The translations under genes were made by a program, and so were the position numbers. Shown here one piece after another: positions 1 through 11,409 of a DNA stretch of 64,000 bases. The DNA is from Aliarcobacter lanthieri (GTDB lineage Bacteria; Campylobacterota; Campylobacteria; Campylobacterales; Arcobacteraceae), in the NCBI RefSeq assembly GCF_013201625.1, contig NZ_CP053839.1, forward strand, positions 2,170,001 through 2,234,000. Reading direction: 5' to 3'. The notes under the pieces were generated by a model. That model was not told the DNA's origin. It made no database searches and was given only the letters and a program-made list of their open reading frames with translations. Numbering within the stretch: position 1 is the stretch's first letter; each line of letters begins with the position of its first letter.

Positions 1-1066
<1,066 letters not shown>

Positions 1067-1070
1067 GCCT

Positions 1071-1094
1071 GATAAATATATCGCTATATTTATC
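1071..1094 (-). other. Short hairpin with GNRA-type loop just upstream of 23S
   Basis: A perfect 10-bp inverted repeat (1071-1080 with 1085-1094) lies immediately upstream of the 23S 5' end. On the transcribed minus strand its loop reads GCGA, a GNRA tetraloop. It may be part of the precursor processing structure of 23S; its long-range pairing partner would lie outside the window. The rest of the 1095-1413 spacer is A/T-rich and shows no gene. Confidence 0.5.
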
Positions 1095-1413
1095 AATTTG
1101 TTTTGATAATATTCTTTGGCTACTATCTTATTAAATATATTCTATTTAATAATTTAGTTGTGTTCTATCTATAGTTATATAATAAATTAAATCTATTCTA
1201 ATTTATCACAAATTATTGATATGAAATTTTTTTTATTTAAAATTAAATATTACTATTTAATCTTACGAAAAAATTTTAAAGACTTTAACATTATATTTTT
1301 AAATATCGTACTATTTTAATAACTATTGTTATCTTTTTAGTGTTCTTTAGGATAAATCCTAATATAAATCTTATCTGCTATAAAACTTATATTAGAATTT
1401 CTTTAAATATATA

Positions 1414-1489
1414 TGGTGGAGAATAGCGGGATCGAACCGCTGACCTCCTGCGTGCAAAGCAGGCGCTCTCCCAGCTGAGCTAATTCCCC
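1414..1489 (-). tRNA. tRNA-Ala (anticodon TGC)
   Basis: Read on the minus strand this is a 76-nt cloverleaf that starts GGGGAATTAGCTCAGC, has the anticodon loop TTTGCAC, the T-arm GGTTCGATCC and an encoded CCA end. It sits in the 16S-23S spacer, the usual place for tRNA-Ala(TGC). Confidence 0.98.
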
Positions 1490-1508
1490 AACAAAGATTA
1501 TCTTATTA

Positions 1509-1585
1509 TGGTGGGCCTATCAGGACTTGAACCTGAGACCTCACGATTATCAGTCGAGCGCTCTAGCCAGCTGAGCTATAGGCCC
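1509..1585 (-). tRNA. tRNA-Ile (anticodon GAT)
   Basis: Read on the minus strand this is a 77-nt cloverleaf that starts GGGCCTATAGCTCAGC, has anticodon loop CTGATAATC, T-arm GGTTCAAGTCC and an encoded CCA end. It precedes tRNA-Ala in the same spacer, giving the order 16S, Ile, Ala, 23S. Confidence 0.98.
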
Positions 1586-1609
1586 ATTTACCTATATATT
1601 TATTCAAAT

Positions 1610-1639
1610 AATCTTTATAAACCGAATATATATTGTTAA
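1610..1639 (-). other. 16S precursor processing stem, 3' (trailer) arm
   Basis: These 30 bases, between tRNA-Ile and the 16S 3' end, are the reverse complement of the 16S leader at 3433-3463, apart from one extra base in the leader. In the precursor RNA the two arms would pair into a stalk that closes off the 16S domain, as in known RNase III processing stems. Confidence 0.8.
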
Positions 1640-1691
1640 TTGTTTTTCATTTTTCTATGTATTAAGAAACAAATCTTAATACATTTCTCTG

Positions 1692-3209
<1,518 letters not shown>

Positions 3210-3432
3210 TTATCTATATCTAGTCCATATATCTTACTATATAATCTAAACATATCTTTATAGTGTTTGAAACTGACATATTCTATAATTACTCTTAAAA
3301 TTATATATCTATCTCTAAACATACTCTCTTATTCGTTAGTTACAAAATTATCACTCAAATTATAGACAAGTTCTTAATCTATACATCATCTCTGACATAC
3401 AAACTCTCCACTTGTACATTTTTTTTATTTTT

Positions 3433-3463
3433 TTAACAATCATATATTCGGTTTATAAAGATT
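3433..3463 (-). other. 16S precursor processing stem, 5' (leader) arm
   Basis: This leader segment pairs with the trailer segment at 1610-1639 over about 30 bp with a single bulge. The 3210-3520 stretch between promoter and 16S is rRNA leader and holds no gene. A boxA-like element (TTCTTTAAAG on the minus strand, near 3490) lies just upstream of the arm. Confidence 0.8.
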
Positions 3464-3526
3464 ACTTCTCTATCACCGTCTTAAACTTTAAAGAACTTTT
3501 AACCCTTCTGGTCAAATTGGACGGGA

Positions 3527-3555
3527 ATTATAATAGCTTTTTTTTCCTTTGTCAA
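3527..3555 (-). promoter_or_regulatory. rRNA operon promoter (consensus sigma-70)
   Basis: On the minus strand a perfect -35 TTGACA (3555-3550) and a perfect -10 TATAAT (3532-3527) are separated by exactly 17 bp. The segment after the -10 is GC-rich (TCCCGTCC) in an otherwise A/T-rich region, which resembles the discriminator of stringently controlled rRNA promoters. It directs transcription into the 16S leader. Confidence 0.92.
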
Positions 3556-3642
3556 GAGTATTGCGCTTAATCTAAGCTTAAATTTTGGAAATTGTATTTA
3601 TTAATCTTTTATTTACAATTTTTTTATATTATAATGCCTAGA

Positions 3643-3660
3643 TATGACATCATTGTCATA
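3643..3660. promoter_or_regulatory. Palindrome upstream of Bax-inhibitor gene, possible operator
   Basis: TATGACA and TGTCATA form a perfect inverted repeat around a 4-nt centre. It lies directly after a TATAAT (3630-3635), so it would overlap the transcription start of the gene at 3700. I do not recognise the protein that would bind it. Confidence 0.4.
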
Positions 3661-3699
3661 CTAATGTTAATGTTCTAAAAAATTAATAAAGGAAAGAAA

Positions 3700-4419
3700 A
3701 TGTATAACAGAGATTATTTGACAGATCAAAGTAGTAGTCACTCAAACGAATCTTCACAAAGACAAGCATATATAATGAGCTTTTTAAAAGCGACTTATCA
3801 ATTGTTTGCTGGTTCTATGTTGGCAGCAACTGCTGGTGCTTACATAGGACTTGAAATAGTATCTGCTTTAGTTGGGATGCACTGGATACTATTTATTGCT
3901 GTAATGGGATTAGTATTTTTTGTAATTCCAAGAGTAAAACATAAACAAGGTATAAACCTAGTTGCTTTATTTGGTGTTACATTCTTAACAGGATTAATGA
4001 TAGCTCCATTATTAGCTTCAATTTTAGCTATGCCTGGTGGGGCAGCTATTGCAGGTCAAGCATTTTTAATGACATCAATAGCATTTGGTGGAATTTCAAT
4101 GTTTGCAATGACAACTAAAAAAGATTTTTCATTTATGGGTGGATTTTTGTTCGCTTCATTTTGGATACTTTTTGCAGCAGGGATTATATTTGCTTTAGGT
4201 ACAACTTTTGGTTGGTTTGCGTATTCAAGTATATTTCACTTATTTCTATCTAGTGGTATTGCAATTTTAATGTGTGGATTCATACTTTATGATACTCAAC
4301 AAATTATCAAAGGAAACTATGATTCACCAGTTGAAGCGGCACTTTCATTATACTTAGACTTCTTTAACCTATTTGTATCTTTATTACAAATACTTGGTAT
4401 TATGAGAAGTAACGACTAA
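3700..4419 (+). CDS. Bax inhibitor-1/YccA family membrane protein
   Basis: This is a 239-residue polytopic inner-membrane protein of the BI-1/YccA (UPF0005) family. A polar, Ser/Gln/Asn-rich segment of about 28 residues comes first, followed by roughly seven hydrophobic helices. The C-terminal part, with LYDTQQIIKGNYDSPVEAAL and LYLDFFNLFVSLLQILG, is the typical family signature that ends with the short charged tail. E. coli YccA interacts with the protease FtsH; whether this protein does so is unknown. The start is supported by AAAGGAAAG seven bases upstream. It stands alone, and a hairpin (4425-4446) follows the stop. Confidence 0.93.
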   Translation: MYNRDYLTDQSSSHSNESSQRQAYIMSFLKATYQLFAGSMLAATAGAYIGLEIVSALVGMHWILFIAVMGLVFFVIPRVKHKQGINLVALFGVTFLTGLMIAPLLASILAMPGGAAIAGQAFLMTSIAFGGISMFAMTTKKDFSFMGGFLFASFWILFAAGIIFALGTTFGWFAYSSIFHLFLSSGIAILMCGFILYDTQQIIKGNYDSPVEAALSLYLDFFNLFVSLLQILGIMRSND

Positions 4420-4424
4420 ATTAG

Positions 4425-4446
4425 CTATAGGGATAAAGCCCTATAG
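4425..4446 (+). terminator. Hairpin after Bax-inhibitor gene
   Basis: CTATAGGG (4425-4432) pairs with CCCTATAG (4439-4446) around a 6-nt loop just after the stop at 4419. The following sequence is T/A-rich but has no long T-run, so it would be a weak or processed terminator. Confidence 0.55.
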
Positions 4447-4463
4447 TTATACTTATATATTCA

Positions 4464-4868
4464 ATGAACTCAAAAAATTTAAGAATCATCGATGCAAATT
4501 TAAATAGGTTACGAGAAGGAATTCGAGTAGTTGAAGATATATTTAGATATGTTTATAATGATAAAAATAACTCAATAAAATTAAAAAATCTAAGACATCT
4601 AGCCAGAACAGAAAATTACTATGAAATTCTTGAAACAAGAGATGTAAAAAATGATGTTTTGAGAAATTCAATAAAAAGTGAACAAAATAGAGAAGATTTA
4701 AACTCAATTTTAATAGCAAATTTTAAAAGAGCTCAAGAGAGTGCTAGAGTTTTAGAAGAACTTACAAAGCTATCATCTATAAGGGATAGTGAGAATTTTA
4801 AGTATATTAGATACGAACTTTATAATTTAGAAATTGTTTTAACAAAAATAACTTCAAATTCTAAATAG
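4464..4868 (+). CDS. thiD2: ThiD2-type HMP-phosphate kinase domain protein (thiamine synthesis)
   Basis: This 134-residue soluble protein starts with the strongly conserved LRIIDANLNRLREGIRVVED segment. That motif defines the domain found N-terminal to ThiE in many bacteria and often annotated as thiamine-phosphate pyrophosphorylase. That domain, ThiD2, has been described as a monofunctional hydroxymethylpyrimidine-phosphate kinase that makes HMP-PP for thiamine. No ThiE barrel follows, so this is the standalone form. A second conserved stretch, FKRAQESARVLEEL (about residues 89-102), supports the call. Its last 49 bases overlap, tail to tail, the methyltransferase gene on the other strand. 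Confidence 0.8.
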   Translation: MNSKNLRIIDANLNRLREGIRVVEDIFRYVYNDKNNSIKLKNLRHLARTENYYEILETRDVKNDVLRNSIKSEQNREDLNSILIANFKRAQESARVLEELTKLSSIRDSENFKYIRYELYNLEIVLTKITSNSK

Positions 4869-5512
4869 TTTAAATTATAATTTTGATACAATTTTTTTGC
4901 TATTTCATAAGATAATTCACTACTTCCACTAACACCTGATTTCTTTATATAATCAAATAAATCTTTTTTACTATCAAACTCTAATTTGTAAAAAATCGTT
5001 TCAAATTCACAAGTAAAATATTTAGAAAAAGCATCTTTTATACTATATTCATCTAATATAGGAGATAAAGTATTTGTAAGTTTTTGAATAGTTTTAAAAG
5101 TATTCGAAGTAAATAAAACTGCATTTATCTCTTTTGTAATTTTAGATAAAGAAAACACTATTTTTTCTAGATCAATTGACCATTGCAGAGCAGAAGATGA
5201 TAAAACAATATCATAATAATCATTTTTTATATCTTCAAAAAACTCTTTACTGTCAAAATTTAGACATTTTATTTCAAGATTATTAGATTTTGGATGAAGT
5301 TCACACATCGAAATAGAACTATCTATAGCTTTATAAAAATCAAATTCCCAATTTATATTTGAAAAAATTTGTCCAGAACCACAACCAAGTTCTAAAATTC
5401 TTTTAGGTTTAGTTTTTAATTCTCTTATTAATGATTTTGCACAAATTTGTTGAATTATATTATACGATTGATATTCTCTAGCATATTTTGAAAACTGATT
5501 TTTAAGTTCCAT
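4820..5512 (-). CDS. bioC: BioC-like SAM-dependent methyltransferase
   Basis: This 230-residue class I methyltransferase has the SAM-binding motif I LELGCGSGQIF at residues 40-50, followed by KAID (motif II) and DIVLSSSALQW (about 101-111). The C-terminal GVSGSSELSY (193-202) resembles the GVxG..LSY segment of BioC, which methylates malonyl-ACP at the start of biotin synthesis. The motif match makes BioC the best guess, but no other biotin gene lies nearby and another small-molecule methyltransferase is possible. Its 3' end overlaps the thiD2 gene by 49 bp in antisense. It is divergent from secG. Confidence 0.68.
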   Translation of the reverse strand: MELKNQFSKYAREYQSYNIIQQICAKSLIRELKTKPKRILELGCGSGQIFSNINWEFDFYKAIDSSISMCELHPKSNNLEIKCLNFDSKEFFEDIKNDYYDIVLSSSALQWSIDLEKIVFSLSKITKEINAVLFTSNTFKTIQKLTNTLSPILDEYSIKDAFSKYFTCEFETIFYKLEFDSKKDLFDYIKKSGVSGSSELSYEIAKKLYQNYNLNYLEFEVIFVKTISKL

Positions 5513-5607
5513 TTATCTCTTTGTAATTATTATATTTATATTTTTTTAACATTATTTTAACAAGTTTTAGATAAAATAGACACCATTTTTAAAAAAGGAA
5601 CTAGATA

Positions 5608-5949
5608 ATGACATCTACACTTTTAATCGTTCAATTTGTTTTAGCTGTACTAATTGTAATAGTTGTATTACTTCAAAAAAGCTCAAGTATTGGTTTAGGA
5701 GCTTATAGTGGAAGTAATGAATCTCTATTTGGAGCTAAAGGTCCTGCAAACTTTTTAACAAAAGCAACAATGTTTTTAGGGCTACTGTTTGTGTTAAACA
5801 CACTGTTTTTAGGATATACATATAATCAAGAGAGAAATAAAAGTGCTATTGATAAAATCAAACCTGAACTTTTAATTCCAGCAAGTCCAACTACGGAAAA
5901 CCAAGCTCCTATTGCACCTGAAACAAATATACCAAATAAAGCAGAATAA
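5608..5949 (+). CDS. secG: Protein-export membrane protein SecG
   Basis: This 113-residue inner-membrane subunit of the SecYEG translocon has two hydrophobic helices (about residues 4-24 and 53-72). The linker between them carries the family's SSSIGLGAYSGSNESLFGAKG-like Gly/Ser-rich segment. A Pro/Thr-rich polar tail ends the protein. AAGGA lies upstream of the ATG. It is the first gene of a tight co-directional block with frr, pyrE, an RDD protein and an MFS protein, 12 bp ahead of frr. Confidence 0.95.
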   Translation: MTSTLLIVQFVLAVLIVIVVLLQKSSSIGLGAYSGSNESLFGAKGPANFLTKATMFLGLLFVLNTLFLGYTYNQERNKSAIDKIKPELLIPASPTTENQAPIAPETNIPNKAE

Positions 5950-5961
5950 AAAGGAAAATAT

Positions 5962-6519
5962 ATGTTAGAGGAAATTTATTCACAAACTAAAGAACAAATG
6001 GATAAGTCTATTGAATCTTTAAAAAGAGATTACAAAACTTTACGAACAGGTAAAGTAAATGTAAATATTTTAGATAATATAAAAGTTGATTACTATGGAA
6101 CACCAACAGATTTAAGTCAAGTGGGTTCTGTTTTAGCAACTGATGCAACTACAATAACTATAAGTCCTTGGGAAAAAAATCTTTTGGGAACTATAGAAAA
6201 AGCTATCCAAACTGCAAATATTGGAGTAAATCCAAATAATAATGGAGAAGTAATCAAATTATTTTTCCCACCAATGACTGTTGAACAAAGACAAGAAACA
6301 GCAAAACAAGCAAAAACTATGACTGATAATGCAAAAGTTGCTATTAGAAATATTAGACAAAATGCAAATACAAAAATTAAAAATCTTTTAAAAGATAAAG
6401 AAATTACAGAAGATGATAGTAAAAAAGCACAGGATGAAGTTCAAAAAATAACTGATAGTTATGTAGCAAAAGCTGATGAAACTTTAAAAACTAAAGAGAA
6501 AGAGATTTTAACGGTATAA
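5962..6519 (+). CDS. frr: Ribosome recycling factor
   Basis: This 185-residue protein has the normal length of RRF, which with EF-G splits the post-termination ribosome. Recognisable family blocks are [28 protein letters not shown] and the C-terminal helical region with [23 protein letters not shown] precedes the ATG. It sits between secG (12 bp upstream) and pyrE (3 bp downstream), so the three are probably co-transcribed. Confidence 0.97.
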   Translation: MLEEIYSQTKEQMDKSIESLKRDYKTLRTGKVNVNILDNIKVDYYGTPTDLSQVGSVLATDATTITISPWEKNLLGTIEKAIQTANIGVNPNNNGEVIKLFFPPMTVEQRQETAKQAKTMTDNAKVAIRNIRQNANTKIKNLLKDKEITEDDSKKAQDEVQKITDSYVAKADETLKTKEKEILTV

Positions 6520-6522
6520 GTT

Positions 6523-7131
6523 ATGAATATAGAACAAATATATAAAGATGCAAACGCTCTATTAGAAGGGCATTTTAAACTAAGTAGTGGAAATCATTCA
6601 TCATTTTATCTACAAAGTGCAAAAGTTTTAGAAGATCCAAAAACTGCAAAAGTTTTAGCTGAAGCTTTAGCAGTTGAAATAAAAAAATCTGGTATAAAAA
6701 TTGATGCTGTTTGTGCACCAGCACTTGGTGGACTTATAGCTGGTTTTGCACTTGCAACTGCACTTGATGTAAGATTTATATTTGCAGAAAGAGCTGAAGG
6801 TGAAATGACTATAAGAAGAGGATTTGAAGTAAAAGCTGGAGAAAAATATCTTGTTTGTGAAGATATTATAACAACTGGTGGAAGTGCTTTAGAAGCTGCA
6901 AGAGAAATTGAAAAAGGTGGTGCAGAAGTTGTAGCTTATGCTGCTTTGGCAAATAGAGGTTTCTGTAAGAGAGTGGGAAGTATAATAGAAAGAAAAGACA
7001 ATTGTAGACTTCCTCTAGATAAACCACTTTTCGCTCTAGAAGATTTTGCATTTGAAATGTATGCACCTGAAAACTGTCCTATGTGTAAAGATGGAAGTAT
7101 AGCTATAAAACCAGGTAGTAGAGGGAATTAA
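6523..7131 (+). CDS. pyrE: Orotate phosphoribosyltransferase
   Basis: This 202-residue enzyme joins orotate and PRPP to give orotidine 5'-phosphate in pyrimidine synthesis. The PRPP-binding loop [11 protein letters not shown] lies at residues 112-122. The N-terminal [18 protein letters not shown] is the usual substrate-binding region of the longer, epsilon-type PyrE. The C-terminal [17 protein letters not shown] tail, with its CxxC, is typical of this subgroup. Its stop overlaps the next start (TAATG). Confidence 0.96.
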   Translation: MNIEQIYKDANALLEGHFKLSSGNHSSFYLQSAKVLEDPKTAKVLAEALAVEIKKSGIKIDAVCAPALGGLIAGFALATALDVRFIFAERAEGEMTIRRGFEVKAGEKYLVCEDIITTGGSALEAAREIEKGGAEVVAYAALANRGFCKRVGSIIERKDNCRLPLDKPLFALEDFAFEMYAPENCPMCKDGSIAIKPGSRGN

Positions 7132-7613
7132 TGGCTAAATGGAGAGATGTAAAACAAAAAAGAATTAAAGATTCTAATTTAAAACTAGATAAAGAAACTT
7201 TAAATTCTAATGGTTTTGTATCTCTTGGAAAAAGGCTTAAAGCCTTTTTAATTGATCTATTTTTAGTAACAACTCCAATATTTTACATTGTAATATACTT
7301 TATAATGGGTGGAGGGGATGGTTTTGCACAAAATAGACTTTTAGGTTGGGGTATTATTTTAATTGTTGTTTTTTTAATACTTATATCTTTATGGCTCACT
7401 AAAGGGCAAACTCCTGGACTAAAAGCTTATGAACTAAAGCTTGTAGATAGAACTACAAAACAAAGAATGAACTTTTATCAAGCATTTCTTCGTTATATAT
7501 CAACACTATTCTCAATTATATTAATACTACCACTTTTTTATCCTTTTTTTGATAAAGATAGGAAAACAGTACAAGATATACTTTCAGGAACTATTATAAT
7601 AGATGAAGAGTAA
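7131..7613 (+). CDS. RDD family membrane protein
   Basis: This 160-residue protein has the RDD-domain pattern: a first helix preceded by LGKRLKAFLIDLFL (the R..D positions), a second helix, then the KGQTPGLKAYELKLVDR segment and a third hydrophobic region near the C-terminus. RDD proteins are small polytopic membrane proteins of mostly unknown role. The start and stop overlap both neighbours by one base (TAATG), which indicates translational coupling with pyrE and the MFS gene. Confidence 0.9.
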   Translation: MAKWRDVKQKRIKDSNLKLDKETLNSNGFVSLGKRLKAFLIDLFLVTTPIFYIVIYFIMGGGDGFAQNRLLGWGIILIVVFLILISLWLTKGQTPGLKAYELKLVDRTTKQRMNFYQAFLRYISTLFSIILILPLFYPFFDKDRKTVQDILSGTIIIDEE

Positions 7614-8695
7614 TGCTCTTTTTTAATATTTCAGCTTTTTATTTTTTTTACTTTGCAGCTGTTGGAATATATGTAATATTCTTACCAAAAGTATTAAATG
7701 ATATTGGATATAGTACTTTTGATATTGGTATCATTTTAGCTGTTGCTCCTTTGATGAAATTTGCTATGCCATTTTTATTTTTAAAACATATTAGTCTAAA
7801 TAAATACATGTTTAAAAAAGCACTATTTCTTACAGTTTTAGCTGTTGCTCTTTTTTATATAACAATCAATCATTTTTATATATTTATGTTAAATAATGCT
7901 TTTTTAGCTGCTTGTTTATCTTTGATTTTACCTTATCTAGAAGTTACAACTGTAACTGTTTTAGGAAAAGATAAATATGGGAAGGCTAGACTTTTTGGCT
8001 CAATTGGATTCATGATTATTGCATTAGTTTTAGCAAAAGTTTTAACTACCCCTTTTGTTGCTCTTCATTACTATTTAGGTGTTGTTATTTTAACAGTAAT
8101 TTTTGCACTGCTACTTTTAAAAAATGATTTAGAAGAAAAGATAAGTCCAATAAGTGATGAAATATTTTCTTTTATGAAGCACTTTGCTTTTTGGGCAAGT
8201 ATATTTTTCATGCAAGTAAGTTTTGGTTCATTTTATAACTTTTTTACAATATATGAATTAGATCATGGCTTATCTTTAGAAACTATCTCATATCTTTGGT
8301 CTTTTGGTGTAATTTGTGAAATTATAATGCTCTATTATCAAGCTCCAATTTTAAAAAACAATCTTTTATCTATAATAAAATTTTGTATAGGAATCACTGC
8401 TTTTAGATGGTTACTTCTATATTTATACCCACAATCAATTGAAGTTGTATTTTTTACTCAAGCTATTCATGCATTTTCATTTGCTTTATTTCATAGCTCA
8501 GTTGTAATTTATTTGTATTCACTTTATGATAATAAAAAACTAGCTCAACAGTTTATGTTTGGTGTTGGTTATGGTTTAGGTGGTTTTATAGGTGCTTTAA
8601 TTGCTGGAGCAACTTATGGAGAATATCTATTTTTATTTAGTACTATTTTTGCATTTATTGCTTATATATGTGTATTATTTATTAAAAAAATATAA
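7613..8695 (+). CDS. MFS transporter (MFS_1-like, phenylpropionate-permease type)
   Basis: This 360-residue protein is hydrophobic throughout with about 10-12 membrane helices. It resembles the short MFS_1-like family that includes the 3-phenylpropionate permease HcaT and related sugar permeases. The GKARLFGSIGFMI segment after helix 4 is characteristic. The substrate cannot be inferred. It is the last gene of the secG block, overlaps the RDD gene by one base, and converges with the ZntB-like gene. Confidence 0.8.
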   Translation: MLFFNISAFYFFYFAAVGIYVIFLPKVLNDIGYSTFDIGIILAVAPLMKFAMPFLFLKHISLNKYMFKKALFLTVLAVALFYITINHFYIFMLNNAFLAACLSLILPYLEVTTVTVLGKDKYGKARLFGSIGFMIIALVLAKVLTTPFVALHYYLGVVILTVIFALLLLKNDLEEKISPISDEIFSFMKHFAFWASIFFMQVSFGSFYNFFTIYELDHGLSLETISYLWSFGVICEIIMLYYQAPILKNNLLSIIKFCIGITAFRWLLLYLYPQSIEVVFFTQAIHAFSFALFHSSVVIYLYSLYDNKKLAQQFMFGVGYGLGGFIGALIAGATYGEYLFLFSTIFAFIAYICVLFIKKI

Positions 8696-8716
8696 TATAA
8701 GTAATAAATATTTTAT

Positions 8717-9682
8717 CTAAATCCACCTCTTCTTTTTAAAAATATAAAACTGAAATCCAACAACTAAAACTAAAATTATTATAAATATATAAAAAGCATT
8801 ATCATTAGAAGATCCTGGAATCCCACCAACATTTATTCCTAAAAGACCTGTTAAAAAAGTCAGTGGTAAAAATATTGCAGATAAAATAGCTAAAATATAC
8901 ATTTTTTTATTCATTTGTTCCGTTAAACTATTTACCAACTCTTCTTGAAAAAGTATAACTTTATCTCTAATAGTATCAAGTTCTTCTATATGTCTTATTA
9001 GTTGATCTGTTGTTTCTCTTAACTCAATTTTCTGATATTCATCAATCCATGTTAATTTTTCATTATATAGCCTCACTAAAGCTTCTTTTTGTGGAGCCAA
9101 ATATCTTTTTATAGTTATACATTCTCTTCTAATTTTAAGTATTTCTGTTCGAAATTCTGTATTATTTTCAGTATCTAAAATATTTTCTTCTAAGAAATCT
9201 GCTTTTTCTTCAATTTTATCTATAACATCATCCATTCTATCAATCATTCTATAAGTTAATTCAACTAAAAATTCTGAAGAACTTTTAACTCCTTGACCTT
9301 TTTTTAGATTTTCTACTATCTCTGCTACAGATAAAATATTTTTTTTACTTGTTGTTATAATCAAATTTGATGATATAAAAATCCGAATAGAAATCATTTT
9401 CTCTGGTTTTGCATTTTTTTCTAAATTTACACCTCTTAATGCAATAAGTAAAGAATCATTTAAAACAATTGTTCTTGGTCTTGTTTCATCAGCTAAAAGA
9501 GCATCTACTGCAATAGAATCAATATTACTACTATTTGTAATCCAATTTTGAGCTTCTTCGCTTGTATAGTCAAAATGTACCCATAAAATTTTATTCTCTT
9601 TTTGTAGATTATTTAAACTATCATATTCTAATTCGATAGCACTTCCATTTTTTTCTATTAAAAAACCTTGAAATGACTTCAT
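8717..9682 (-). CDS. CorA/ZntB-family metal cation transporter
   Basis: This 321-residue protein has a large soluble N-terminal domain with long coiled helices and two C-terminal transmembrane helices. The loop after the first helix reads GINVGGIPG, where CorA magnesium channels have GMN. The GGIPG extension is typical of the ZntB subgroup linked to zinc transport. The basic tail KKKRWI ends the protein inside the cell, as in the family. It lies 3 bp from the yaaA-like gene on the same strand. Confidence 0.85.
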   Translation of the reverse strand: MKSFQGFLIEKNGSAIELEYDSLNNLQKENKILWVHFDYTSEEAQNWITNSSNIDSIAVDALLADETRPRTIVLNDSLLIALRGVNLEKNAKPEKMISIRIFISSNLIITTSKKNILSVAEIVENLKKGQGVKSSSEFLVELTYRMIDRMDDVIDKIEEKADFLEENILDTENNTEFRTEILKIRRECITIKRYLAPQKEALVRLYNEKLTWIDEYQKIELRETTDQLIRHIEELDTIRDKVILFQEELVNSLTEQMNKKMYILAILSAIFLPLTFLTGLLGINVGGIPGSSNDNAFYIFIIILVLVVGFQFYIFKKKRWI

Positions 9683-9685
9683 ATT

Positions 9686-10429
9686 TTACCCTTGATTTAT
9701 ACTATAAACTATTTCTCTTTTAAATTTTTGTTCTTTTATCTCTTCAATCTTTAAGATCTTTAACTCTAAATTCATCAAATCAGCAAAGGTATTTATACTA
9801 TTTTGAGCAAGAGTTTTTAAGATTTCTCCTCTATACGCTTTTGCAAAATGACTTACAACTTTTCCATCTTTTATAAATTTCATAGTTAAATAAGGTTTTT
9901 TAAGTGTATAAAATTTCTCATAGAATCCTGCTCGTAAGTCTAAAATATCTTCATCTTGTAAATATTTATCTAATATATTTGAAAAATTATCATTATAAAA
10001 TTTCTCAATTTTTAAATTTAAAAAAGTTTCACCTTGTTTTAACTTATAATCAGGAATTTTATCACTAGCTTTTAATACACCAAATAAATTTGAAAATATT
10101 AAAACATTATTATCTATATATTTTTGTGCTGATTCTTCTAAATTATTATAAGAAAGGTAATCATAGGCAACACCTTCATATCTTTTTATAGCTTTCATTA
10201 TAGGATTTTTAAAAATATCTATTCTATACTTTTCTATTATCTCCTTTTTCTTTGTACCAAAAAGTTTAGATAACTCATCATTTGAAGCAATCTCTAAAAA
10301 CTTGTTATATGAATTTATAATTTCTAATCTTTTTTCAAAGAATTCAGGAAAAATAAAACTATTCTTATCAAATCCATTTTCTTCTCCACCATTAATTTTT
10401 GTCTCACTTGGAGAAAATAAAATCTTCAT
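9686..10429 (-). CDS. yaaA: YaaA family peroxide-stress protein
   Basis: This 247-residue soluble protein begins MKILFSPSETK, the hallmark of the YaaA/DUF328 family, and has the expected length. E. coli YaaA limits intracellular iron and protects DNA during hydrogen peroxide stress. The FYTLKKPYLTMKF and VSHFAKAYRGEILK segments are conserved blocks. It is followed closely by the ZntB-like gene, so the two probably share a transcript. Confidence 0.88.
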   Translation of the reverse strand: MKILFSPSETKINGGEENGFDKNSFIFPEFFEKRLEIINSYNKFLEIASNDELSKLFGTKKKEIIEKYRIDIFKNPIMKAIKRYEGVAYDYLSYNNLEESAQKYIDNNVLIFSNLFGVLKASDKIPDYKLKQGETFLNLKIEKFYNDNFSNILDKYLQDEDILDLRAGFYEKFYTLKKPYLTMKFIKDGKVVSHFAKAYRGEILKTLAQNSINTFADLMNLELKILKIEEIKEQKFKREIVYSINQG

Positions 10430-10548
10430 ATTTATCCTTTAATATCACCTAATCAAAGCTTATTATAAATTATTATACAATCTTCACTATAAATTTCTAT
10501 TTTACTTATCTATTATACTTATAAATATACTTTTAAACTGGAAAAACT

Positions 10549-11394
10549 ATGAAAACTTTTGAAATAAAACAATATATTTTTATAATATGTGGTTCTTTAT
10601 CATTATCCTTTGGAACTGTTGCATTTTTATCACCAAATGAGATAATAACAGGAGGAGGAATAGGAATATCTCTTCTTCTACACTTTTTATTCCCATCAAT
10701 TACATTAGGGATTATTATGGCTATAGTTAGCCTTCCATTTTTGATATTATCTTATATTTATTTTGGTAAATACTATTTATTTAAAACTTTTATAGTAGTT
10801 ATTTTATTATCAAGTTTTACAGATATTTTAAAAGAAATCTTAAAAATAAATCCTATTACAAATGATATCCTCTTAGCTGCAATATTTGGTGGAATGTTTA
10901 TTGGTTTAGGTGTTGGATTAATAATCAAAGGAAGAGCTTCTACGGGAAGTACTTCTGTAGTAGGAGAAATAGTTGCAAAAAAAACAAAATATAAAGCTGC
11001 TGAAGTTTTACTTGGAATTGATGCTGCTATTATGTTTGCATCTATTTTTGTATACAATAATATTGATAAATCACTTTATAGTATGATTAGTGTATATGTT
11101 GGTATAAAAATTATTGACATTATTTTAACAGGTCGTCCATCTAAAAAAATAGTAAATATTGTATCTACAAATATTGATGTATTGAAAGAGCAAATAAGAG
11201 AAAAAATTGAAGAGCATGGAACAATTTTAACTGGAATTGGACTACATCAAGGTCAAGATAAAACAATTATATATATTGCAGTTGAAGCGAGTAAAATTGA
11301 ACTCTTAAGAGACTTGATTAAAAAATATGATCCAGATGGTTTTATGATAATATCTGAAGCTTCTGAATTTTTAGGAAGAGATAATAGTATCTAA
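10549..11394 (+). CDS. YitT family membrane protein
   Basis: This 281-residue protein has about five membrane helices (GGGIGISLLLHFLFP is a conserved loop) followed by a soluble C-terminal DUF2179 domain from about residue 200 to 275. The family is widespread and its function is unknown. The stop codon falls inside a 12-bp hairpin shared with the convergent marC-family gene. Confidence 0.88.
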   Translation: MKTFEIKQYIFIICGSLSLSFGTVAFLSPNEIITGGGIGISLLLHFLFPSITLGIIMAIVSLPFLILSYIYFGKYYLFKTFIVVILLSSFTDILKEILKINPITNDILLAAIFGGMFIGLGVGLIIKGRASTGSTSVVGEIVAKKTKYKAAEVLLGIDAAIMFASIFVYNNIDKSLYSMISVYVGIKIIDIILTGRPSKKIVNIVSTNIDVLKEQIREKIEEHGTILTGIGLHQGQDKTIIYIAVEASKIELLRDLIKKYDPDGFMIISEASEFLGRDNSI

Positions 11395-11408
11395 ATAGAT
11401 ACTATTAT
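11381..11408. terminator. Bidirectional terminator between yitT-like and marC-like genes
   Basis: A perfect 12-bp inverted repeat (11381-11392 with 11397-11408) with an AAAT loop lies between two convergent genes and includes the yitT-like stop codon. It is flanked by A/T tracts on both sides. Confidence 0.75.
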
Positions 11409-11409
11409 T

